64,000 bases of DNA from NCBI GenBank assembly GCA_018894105.1, contig CM032122.1, positions 20,805,674 through 20,869,673 on the forward strand, read 5' to 3'. A program made the position numbers and the translations under genes. Below are positions 51,959 through 61,780 of this stretch, in pieces. The DNA is from Jacaranda mimosifolia (Eukaryota; Streptophyta; Magnoliopsida; Lamiales; Bignoniaceae). Each line of letters opens with the position of its first letter. The stretch's first letter is position 1. The notes below the pieces were generated by a model, which made no database searches, was not told where the DNA came from, and saw only the letters and a program-made list of their open reading frames with translations.

Positions 51959-54644
51959 CTAGGGATTGAGTCTTCCAGGGCCTTGTTGTGCATTTTGAAC
52001 TTCATCAAGGCGACGTGCTTGTTGTCTTGCTCTTGCTTGAGGCCAATCCATTTCATTTTGAATTCGACTGGTATGATCTCTGCCTACAATACGTCGCTCT
52101 CGACTTGCAGGGTTGTGAACTAGCTCAAAATTAGGATCATCCCAATAATCCTCCGACCACAATGGAGCAAATCTCCCTTTATAAGTTGCAACGTAATGTT
52201 CCACTTTATAATATTCCTTAATAAGTGATGCACAGTTGATCCCAAATGTTCAACATACTTGCATTACATGTGAGCAAGGAATTCCATATTCAGCCCATTT
52301 CCCACATGAGCACTCTCGTGTCCAAAGCTTCACAACATGAGTATGATTCCCACGTGATGTGTCCATCCTAGTAATGACTGAAGCTGATTGTTGAGCGTAA
52401 TCAACCTTTTGGACAAAGTGATTAACAGAATGATGCTGCCATTTTGTGTATATGTCAAAAGCATAATAAGCCCATAATTGATCATTTTGCCTCATCCTCC
52501 GGCCATTGGTGATCCGACGAAGAAAATAGCTCACGCAACGATCAAATGCTGTTTGAACAATAGTTGTAATTGGTTGTTGGCGAGCACCTTTTAACACCCC
52601 ATTTATAAATTCGGACATGTTTGTAGTCAAAATGCCAAACCGCCATCCTCCATCATGAGATAATGTCCATTGGCTCTTGTCTATCCGCTCCAAGTAGGAG
52701 TAAGCACGGTCATTAATACTCTTTATGTCGTCCATCTTTTTTTCAAATTTTCGGATTTGAACTGCAGCACCAGCTTTCCAACACATGTCCTTCAATTGAA
52801 CATTCTTAAAATCTTTATTGAAATTGGAAAACACATGCCTCAAACAAAATCGATGCACTCCACGAGGGGGCATGAAATCAGGTATGCTCTCTACAGCAGC
52901 CAAAATACTACGGTGACGATCAAAAAGTAAACAATAGCCATCCACCACTCTGATAATGTATTTCGCCAACATCTGAAGGAACCATCTCCAAGACATCAAA
53001 GTTTCCTCATCTACTATGGCAAAAGCTATAGGCATAACATTCTGATTTGCATCCATGGCTACGGCAACAAGCATTTTATGTTTATACTTTGTGTATAGAT
53101 GAGTTCCATCTACACTGATAAGTTTGCAGCAATGTTGGAACCCTTCTATACATGGTCGAAATGCCCAAAAGACATATTTCAACATCTTTTGTCCTGGTAT
53201 GCCTGTTTCAAAATGACTCCATTCAACAATTGTTCCTGGATTCCATTTCTGGAGAGCTCCCATATATTTCGGTAATTTTCTTATCGAGGTCTCCCAAGTC
53301 CCATAAAGTTTTTCCCTGGCACATTTCATGCTATTCCATGCCTTAGCATAAGAGATTTCATAACGATACTTTTCTTTTACCATCATTTGCACACTTGCAA
53401 CCCCATAACTTAGATTACCTCGAACAGTGTCCAATAGGTCTAAAGCAATCATATTTCTGCTTAAATTTCGATGATCCATTGAAATCTCATCCATAAGGCA
53501 TGTGTGAAGGCCTCCATACTTGGTAATTCTCCACAATCCCTTTTTCTCTTTAAATATTCCCCTCACACTCCACGGACAAGAAGGTTGTCCTCTGTTATGA
53601 TGTTTGCACACCACTTTCCATAACTTTGGTGTGCTCTCAAGAACCCGATATTCTCGTCTCGCCACTCGCACTGAATAATCTTTCACAGAAGTGATAAGAT
53701 GCTCCTTACTCTTGAATAGCATTCCCACGCGGAGTGCTCCTTTACTTGAGTCGTAAAACTCAGTCCAACCACGAGTTGGAATATCCACAGAATCTGCCTG
53801 TATAAATATATCATTATCATCTATTGCAGAGAAGAATGGATATACGGGATACAGACTTGGTTGCGTAGTCGTGGATGTATGTCTTCTCGTCTCATGTGGT
53901 AGTTGTTGAAAAGATGTTCCCTCGCCGTGTGAAGGTAATAGCTCTTCCATTGTATCAATATCTACCTCATCATCGTCACTACCACTAAAATCATCACTAT
54001 CATTTTCATCTGGTTCTGAATCCCTCAACTCTTCATCACGAAAACTATCTACTTGTGGCTTTGGTTCACCATCATGAACGAAATGCGTTGGGTTATCTTG
54101 CTCTCCTTCAAAAACTTGATGAGAGGTAGAAGGGCCTTCACCAAAATCATGAATCCCAACATTTGCAAACCCTTGCGTAACCACAGGAACATTTATTTCT
54201 GTTTGAGTTGGGTATTGTTGATCCCATCCAAAATCTTGGTAAGGGGCAAATTGACCTTCGGGTTGCATCAAAAGCCCCATGTAAGACCCCACTCCAAAAG
54301 TATTATCAACACCAATCTGACTTATTGCTTCTGTCTCAACATATAATTCCACATTATCAAGTTGGCACTGTGGACATAGATAAACCACCATCATTCTGTA
54401 TTTCCACAAGTGTAGATATTGCATACTGTTTATCCAAATAGAATTTTGCTTGAATTTTTAGTTTATAGCTGCTGCTATCAATAGCTGTTGCTCAATAGAT
54501 TTCGTGGCACAGATCAAAATATATTATTTCACGAGATACTCTAATAATACTGCATGCTGGACGATCATAATCCACTGAGCGAGAATCTCTAGTAATATTT
54601 CCGCTAAAGTATATTAGAACAACAATGGTACTCGAAGTCGACAT
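51959..54644 (-). pseudogene. mudrA-type MULE transposase with SWIM zinc finger, three lesions
   Basis: The probable start is MSTSSTIVVLIYFSGNIT at 54644, a PB1-like N-terminus. That frame meets a TGA at 54494-54492 and must change frame before 54424. The main frame (54424-52250, 724 codons) has an acidic linker, a MuDR-type N-terminal DNA-binding module (LRVGMLFKSKEHLITSVKDY ... CPWSVRG), the DDE core (LISVDGTHLYTKYKHKM, first Asp; YCLLFDRHRSIL, second Asp) and a SWIM finger (CSCGKWAEYGIPCSH). It stops at TGA 52252-52250, yet the same frame continues to 51959 (DYWDDPNFELVHNP, basic end), as in intact relatives. The function is cutting at MULE ends. A CAAGTATGT donor-like word at the TGA is a less likely intron alternative. 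Confidence 0.88.
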
Positions 54645-55186
54645 ACCTTCCACAAATACACACATAAATTATGTTAATTAATCAGTCTAATCAATAATTA
54701 TCATAAAATTTTGAAAAATGTTAAGATTTACATTGTTCAACATTTCTACAGTACACAAAAAGTAAATTTACATATACTAACAAAAATTTAATTAACTCAA
54801 TCAAAATTCTAATAGAATTTTTCATTCACATAAAAACACAAATCTATGAAAATATAACAACATTTAATATATTAATCAAATTTAAACTAATATAATTTAA
54901 TCTACTTCATAAATTAAATTTAAGCTAACATAATAAATCATATTTTAAACTAGCATTTATAATTAATAATATTAATAAACACATAATGACATATAAACAC
55001 TCCCCCTTATGTCCATCATCATCATGCAAGAAATTAAAAACCAATCAGCAAAAAATGAGAAGGCTCCACCCCTTCTCCCAACATCCCATCCTCCTTTGTG
55101 AATCCACTAATTCTAAACATTTCTAAAGTATTGTACTATAAAAATATTACAAAATTAAAACAAGATATCCAAGCTTACCTTTAAAT

Positions 55187-56704
55187 GCTCCACTAAAATT
55201 GACACTGACAAAAGATTTCCACCAAGTCAAGATAGCCTGCATCATTAGGCACATGTTACAAGCGCACATATTTATTAATAAATCATAATTTCACAAACTG
55301 AATGAAAATTTAAATTTTAATACAATTCAATATGTAGTACCACAAAATTTAACTCAATAATAATTCTAACAAAATTTATAATTCAAATAAAAACATAACT
55401 CTAACAAATATAACAACATATAAAACTAACATAAAATGTAATCCAAATTTCAACTAATACATAAATCATTATTTATAATAAATCAAATTATTATACCAAA
55501 AATAATAAATTATTATTTGAGTTTAACCAACACGTAAATCAAATTTCAACTAAAACATGATTAAGTTTTAACTAATTGAGACAAATTATATAAAATATAA
55601 TTCATAAAACTAAAACATAAATCAAAATTTAACTAAAAAATAAATAAATTTTAACTAATTGAGACAAATTATATAATACATATTTCATATAACTAAAACA
55701 TAAATCAAACTTTACTTAATGGAGATAATTAACCAAAACATAATGAACATAACTAAAACATAATTAAATTTTAGCATAATTAAAAAACTTACCTCAATCA
55801 AGTGAAATAATACACAAGTATACACCCTTCAAACTTGAAACAATAACCCAAATAATCATTTTATTTATTTATTTTTCTAATTAAAAAAAAAATTCAGATC
55901 TGGCCGCTGGCCAGCAGCATGGCCAACACCAGCACGCTGCTGGTGCGGCCGGCCGGCCGGCCAAAGTTACATAGAAAAGGGAAAAAAAAAAAAAAGGAAG
56001 AAGAGAAAAAAAAAAAAAAAAAGGAAGAAGAGAGGAGGAGGAGGAGGAGGAGGAGGAGGAGGAGAAGGAGAAAGGATTACCTGAGTCATATAAAATGAAA
56101 TGAAAATGAAACAAAAGTTTTTATTACTATTAAACTAACATTTCTTTTGAAAAAAAAAATTAGAATAATTTTTTTAAAAAAATAATAAGGTATTTGATAT
56201 TTTTAATTAATTATTTACATTAAATATTTTTTCGGTAAACATAAGTTTTAGAATTTTTTAAATAGCAAAATTTTAATATTTTCATATATGTAAAATATAT
56301 ATATGTGTGTATATATATGTAAATATAAGTGAAGTAATGAATGGTTCATGTGAAAGATGGAGTGAGAAAATGAGAGGATAGGTGTGCTTTTTAAGGTGTA
56401 GGGCTTGTTGGGTGAATTATGAGAGAATTTTTTGGGTAAAAAATTAGAGTATTTTGGAAAAAATATTGGAGAATGTGCATGCATTTTGAAATATTTTTGG
56501 GGCTGAAAAATATTTTCCCAAAATATAGGAGAACAAGCCTTAAAATAATTTATACACAAAGATATAAAAAATTTTAGAATAAAAAATTATGGATACTGTT
56601 GAAAGTTGCAGTCTGTGAGTGCAACTTACTATAAAATTGTAAATCTTTTGAATAGTGTTGTATTTTTGTAATTTTTTTTTTTGCTATTTTTTTATAAAAA
56701 AGCC
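55187..56704 (-). repeat. Right terminal inverted repeat of the MULE
   Basis: Inverted copy of 47681-49172. Its purine tract is longer (GAG/GGA triplets at about 56031-56063 and two A runs), and the GC island (about 55894-55965) has an extra GGCC unit and a different middle (CACCAGCACGCTGCTGGTG). Confidence 0.9.
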
Positions 56705-56713
56705 CAAATTATA

Positions 56714-57000
56714 TGTTCTATATTATGTATTTTGGGAGAATGAGTTTGGGAGTGGAGTTGGGGTGAAGTTGTATTGGGAAATGTGATGAATGTTTATTTA
56801 TATTTTGGGGAATAATTAATTATTTTGAAGAGTTTTGATATGTTTATTATGTTTTAGGAGGAGACAATTTTTATTGCGGTGGTCAAATCAATACTTTTTT
56901 ATTAGGTTTTTGGATTGAAAATGAAATTGAGTAATTTTTTTATAGTAAGAATAATAATAAAATGTATATTATATGTATATGATATATATGTGTATGCATA
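56714..57000. repeat. Repeat fragment related to the left half of the 15.77-17.28 kb element
   Basis: GGAGGAGACAATTTTTATTG, GTCAAATCAATACTTTTTTA and GGTTTTTGGATTG at about 56855-56935 parallel 15930-16000. It lies immediately outside the MULE and is cut at 57001 by a Helitron 5' end. Confidence 0.5.
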
Positions 57001-58961
57001 TCTATACTATTATATATCGCACAACAGTGTAGGACTAATAATTATGCAATTTTGATTCTAACTGTGCAATTTTAGCTAAATGTCAAATTCTCAAAATTTT
57101 GAGTATTTTAATTCAATTAAAAATAAATATTGGTTGTTTATTTATTTTTATATTTCATTTTAATACGATCAATTTATCTATTATAACTATAATATCATGT
57201 TGTGTTTATCCAAAATTGCCATATATATATTTCTATAAGATAATTCAAAAAAATTATAATCATATCTTTATCTAACTAAATAAGTTTATAATTTAAAAAA
57301 TATTTTATAAACATCATGTTAAGTACTTTTATCACAAAATTCTATCTTATAAATTTTATTTATCATAAGATTAATAGATAAATATATTATTTATTTTATA
57401 TATAAATTTTGTTATTCTACAATTATTCCTTTTACATTTTATTTCTACATTATTCGTAGTACAATTTTATATTTTTAATTGTAGGACTTCTTTTTCCAAT
57501 TAGGAGTATATAATGATGTTTTTTTTTCTTTTTAATTAATTTAAATTTCATTTCATAGAATTTTTTTGATTTTTTTTTAAACACATCTTTATATTGTTTC
57601 TATTTTGTTTTTATTCTAAATTAATTAGCTAATTTTCTAATATATTTAAATATTTTATCAATATTATTACTTTATTATTTTCTCAATATTTATTTAAAAT
57701 TAAAATTCTTATGGCCAACTTAGGATTGTAATTTTTATATTACTTAAAAGTATCAGCATGCAGTACTTTTTTATTTCAATTAATTATATTTTATATATTA
57801 TTTTTAATACTATTTTCAAATATTTATGTTCATATAAGAATCTATTTTTTATATTGAATTTGTATTTTAATATTATTTTAGTTGCAACTCTCTCGAATTA
57901 TCTAGATAAAAAAAATTATATATACTTTGCATTTGAATAATGTACCTCAAATAATGTAATATTATGAAATATTTAATCTTATTATAATTTTATTATGTTG
58001 TCATCAAATAAATGAAGAAATACTATAAATTTTTATATAAAAAATATTCATTAAATTTATTAGCACTTGACTTGCCCATTTCTAATTATGTGCATATATA
58101 TAAGAAAGAAGTTTTTTTTTTTTTTTTCCATTTTTTCTATATAATATCATGTACTTTGATAAGTTTATTTTGATTGGTTGAATATTTACTTATTTATAAT
58201 ATTTTTTATAAAAAATTATTTTATTTCTCTTCAAGAAATAAATTATTTATAAAAAAATTATGTATATACAGCTAAAAAATTAAAAATTCATCACTAAGAA
58301 AATACTTTTATACAATCGATATATTTCATATTTAGTAATTTATATTTATTTTGATAATATTAACTATCAAAAAATAAATGGATATACGAAGTAATGAAAT
58401 TATCTAATAAATATGAGCTCTAATAAATAATAACTTATTTTTTATTTAGAGAGGGAGATTTTTTTTAATTTAATTATGTCTTTTTTATCCAAAAAGCTTA
58501 AAATTTATCCCAAAAAAGTAGTTGATAACTAAGTCATTTCAAAACAACAATCAATTTTTCATATTTAATAATTTTTTTTTTGCATTTTTATAGATACAAT
58601 CATATTATTTTTAGTTGAAGTAATACAACATTCAATTATTTTTAATCAAAAAATTAATAAATAAACAAAATATTCAATCATCTTATCAAATAAATTATTT
58701 TTATTTATTATTTTCTAGACAACTTCAAAAGTAAAATTAAAATACTTAATAAATCAGAATTATTTCTTAACATCATGATTTACTTAAAAAAATTTACAAG
58801 TTGCTTATAAAAGAGATAAACAAATATTGATGTAAAATATCATATCATCACTTCTTTATTAAAGAGATAGAAGTTTGAGAAATGAATAATAATAAATTAA
58901 TTGATGTGCAAGTCCTCAATTTAAAATATTTTTAGATAAAATTATATATATAGAATATAAT
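57001..58961 (+). mobile_element. Helitron 5' end followed by AT-rich DNA without gene
   Basis: TCTATACTATTATATATCGC then ACAACAGTGTAGGAC and GTGCAATTTTAGC match the Helitron ends at 20078 and 20294, preceded by A. I find no CTAG-plus-hairpin 3' end before 58961, so the element's extent is unknown. The rest is AT-rich with T runs (58111-58127) and no recognisable coding sequence. Confidence 0.5.
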
Positions 58962-59579
58962 TGATATGGGATAGCCCAAGTGGCTCGGCCCAAAGGCGCA
59001 GTACTAAACCCATCTTACATCTAGGGCCTAACGGCGCACTCGACCCTAGTCGACCCGTACCGCTAATCTGTACTCCAATCCATTGTCGGGTCATTCATTC
59101 TTCCGACCAGAGAGGTCGGTAGAACACAGTACCATCCCTGCCGCATTAAATGCACTGACAGGCGGCATCGTCAACAGTGTCATATCCTGTCCCCTAAAAC
59201 CTGGGAAGGCAGCCACCTAGAATGGTACAGGGATGGGAGATGACTAATTGCCCCTCAGGCAAGGACAAGAGCCCTCTTTACACATCAAGGGTATCTCAGA
59301 GAAATCCCCAAGGAGAAAAGGCTATAAATACCCCCACTCCAGCCTTTCAAAGGTATACTCTCATATATACAAAAAGCCCATACTCTGCTACTCATATTAT
59401 CTAGTCGACCCATATTGACTTGATCGTTGGAGTGCCTACGTCGAGGGCTACTCGGCTAGCCTGACGTTTGCTAAATGATTGCAGGATTCAATCCACCTAA
59501 ATCCGTAAATCGACCACGGAGGTCGACTCTCTCCGAAACATCAACTTGATCCAACATCTAATGGATTCAACCCTCATCA
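58962..59579 (+). mobile_element. 5' LTR of the second Tat element (618 bp)
   Basis: Begins TGATATGGG and ends CCCTCATCA: termini are TG...CA with near-perfect inverted repeats (TGATATGGG / TGATGAGGG). TATA box TATAAATA at 59323-59330. The LTR is GC-rich relative to its flank, with recurring GTCGAC/CGACC words. The left flank ends ATAAT; the matching duplication would be outside the window. Confidence 0.85.
59323..59330 (+). promoter_or_regulatory. TATA box of the second Tat LTR
   Basis: GGCTATAAATACCCCC, about 250 bases before the LTR end; strong plant TATA consensus in the expected U3 position. Confidence 0.7.
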
Positions 59580-59600
59580 TTTGGCGCTGTCTGTGGGAAC
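59580..59600 (+). other. Primer binding site region of the second Tat element
   Basis: TTTGGCGCTGTCTGTGGGAA directly after the LTR. A TTTGGCGCCGTCTGTGGGAA-like sequence is the usual one after the LTR in Retand/RIRE2-like Tat elements. I do not assign the tRNA species. Confidence 0.7.
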
Positions 59601-60199
59601 ATTTTAAGTCTGCTATTGAAAATAGTAAACACCAGGCGAGCCCCCTCAGGAAGGGAATAAAGTAGAAGATCCAGCTCTCCCCCGCCTAGACCTCATCAAG
59701 AGCCAGGTGCCCCAGGATCCAGCGCCCAGCCAGAGCCAATGGTCACTTTGACCATGCCCCAATTGATGCAGCTCATCGTGAGCAGATTTCAGCTCAACTC
59801 TCTGCAGCCCTGAATCGACACACCACCCAATCAGAGCCGGCAACCAGTGCAACACCACTACCCGCGGCCCCAGAGGGAAAACAACCCGAAGCAAACTTTG
59901 AACGACCAGAATCTAGCAGGCCACCATTGAGGCGCGAAGTGAGCCCGGGCCGTTTTCCAAGAGAAATGGCTTGACCTCTGCCCGGTAGGAGGTGGCGGAT
60001 TCTATCGACCACGGTGTTCGACCCATTCGAGCCCTACAGCGCGATAGGGTTGAACGCTCGAGACCCCACATGAACAGAAATGCATCCCAGGCGAATAAAG
60101 AGGAATGAGAGGAGGTGACGCACTTGGTACAATAATTGAACCGACAACTAGAGGAGATCTCGAGGAGAAACACGGGAAGGTTGCCCCCACCAAGAGGGA

Positions 60200-61210
60200 C
60201 CGCAGAGGTTCCGAAGAGAAAGAGACTCCTTCTTTGTCCAAGACATCATCGACGAGCGCATTGCTGTCGATGCCAAGATTCTGACTGGCTTTCTGAGATA
60301 TGACGGCTCGACCAACCCGAACGAACATCTAATGCAGTTCGAGCACATGATGCAGCTGCATGGACACAACGAATACATCCACGCTAAGATGCTGGTGACC
60401 ACCTTTCAAGGGATAGCACTCAACTGGTTTGTGAAACTGGAGCCGGTGTCGATATACTCGTATGACCAGTTATGTGACAAATTTCTTCACTAGTTTGCGA
60501 GCAGGAGAAAAGCCAAACTTCCTCACACCCATTTGCACACAGTAAAGCAGAACGAGGGAGAATCCCTCTGGGACTTTTTCACCCGATTCAACATGGAGGT
60601 GTTAAAGATTGATAGTCCGAGAATCAAATTCTTGATCGACGTCTTATTACTGGGCCTCAGGTACAAAGAGTGTGCCAATGCATTGGTTTGCGAGCAACCT
60701 GGATCGATGGAGGAGCTTCTTGACCTCACAGAGGGGTACATGACCCAAGAGGAGATGAACAAGTTGAAATACGGTAATCTGGTGGTCGACAAGAGGAAAA
60801 ATAAGGAGAGATGACCGTCAGGTCAGAGAGGGACGTCGATCCCCCATAAAATGCTTCCACGACTACACTCCGCTCAACCTCCCAAGGAAGGAAGTGTTGT
60901 TCACCATACAACACGACAACCTGCTCAAAAAACCCCCGAAAGCTCACGGAAACAGAAGCCATGAAAAAATAAAAAAAATACTGCCATTTCCATAGGCAGA
61001 AAGGACATGACACAGAAGATTGCTTCAACTTGCATGATGAGATCGAAAGACTGATCAGGCAGGGCCATCTGAAAAAATATGTCGATGAGCAGGCCAGGCG
61101 CGAAGAGGGCAAAATCGATCGGACTCCCCGTAGAGAAAGGTTAGCCAGCCCGAAGAGAGAAGATAAAGGAAAAATACTTGCCCAAGAATCCCACCCGCCC
61201 ATTCGAGGAG
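60200..61210 (+). pseudogene. Gag of the second Tat element with CHHC zinc knuckle
   Basis: The capsid-like block at about 60270-60490 reads RYDGSTNPNEHLMQFEHMM, NWFVKLEPVSI, a TAG at about 60492, then FASRRKAKLPHTHLHTVKQN and ESLWDFFTRFNMEVLKI (60500-60814). A zinc knuckle [14 protein letters not shown], spacing C-x2-H-x4-H-x4-C, is at 60982-61023, followed by [17 protein letters not shown]. The stop at about 60812 and a frame change before the knuckle break it. The leader 59600-60200 has no clear Gag start. It forms the particle that packages the element RNA. Confidence 0.8.
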
Positions 61211-61222
61211 TCATTAACATAA

Positions 61223-61780
61223 TTGCAGGAGGTCCTACTGGGGGTGGATTCCAGGAATGCAAGGAAACAAACCCAAAGACAGCTAGAATTGACCAGACCA
61301 GCCAAGGTCGAGACAGTTTTCCAGCTCTCCACCAGCACCGAGCCAATCTCTTTCTGCGACTCCGACCTCGACCATATGGAGAACAAGGGAGTCGACAGAA
61401 AAATAGACTGCCCTATGGTGGTAACACTGGAAGTGGCCAAATTCGAGGTCAGAAATATTTTGGTCGACAACGGCAACTCCGTGAACATAATGTTTTTGTC
61501 CACACTGAATAGAATGAAGCTGGGGGAATTAAAATTTGATCTAGTCAGAACACCGCTAGTTGGATTTGGTGGGTCGGAGATCATCCCGGAGGGATCTATC
61601 AACCTATCCACAACATATGGATAGGGTCCCCAGAGCAAAACCTTGATGATCAATTACTTGGTCGTCGACGCTCCATTCGCCTACAATGTTATCATTAGTC
61701 GACCAGCCCTAAATGACTTTAGGGCCATCGTCTCCACGTACCACATGAAGATTAAGTTCCCAACCCCAACTGGAGTAGGA
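61223..61780 (+). pseudogene. Aspartic protease region of the second Tat element
   Basis: The frame includes [20 protein letters not shown], with the active-site Asp codon at 61465-61467. The triplet is Asp-Asn-Gly where retropepsins have Asp-Thr/Ser-Gly, so activity is doubtful. After a TAG at about 61622 the frame resumes with MINYLVVDAPFAYNVIISRP, the conserved second half (I/L-G/S-R-P). It lies between the Gag knuckle and RT in the usual order. Confidence 0.75.

Larger units (their letters stand above)
47681..56704. mobile_element. Mutator-like element (MULE), 9.0 kb, with ~1.5-kb terminal inverted repeats
   Basis: Left end GGCGTTTTTATAAAAAAATA and right end, reverse-complemented, GGCTTTTTTATAAAAAAATA. 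It is flanked by CAAATTTTA (47672-47680) and CAAATTATA (56705-56713), 8 of 9 bases equal, the size expected for MULEs. The inverted repeats run inwards to about 49172 and 55187. Between them lie a MAIN/MAIL-like PMD gene (plus strand) and a mudrA-type transposase (minus strand) converging tail to tail with 257 bases between their stops. Both carry lesions, so this copy looks non-autonomous now, though the transposase catalytic part is largely open. Confidence 0.9.

Noticed and set aside
60726..61653. Long minus-strand frames of 206 and 170 codons in the second Tat element
   Set aside because: They are the antisense of Gag and protease in GC-richer DNA; the plus-strand frames carry the recognised motifs.
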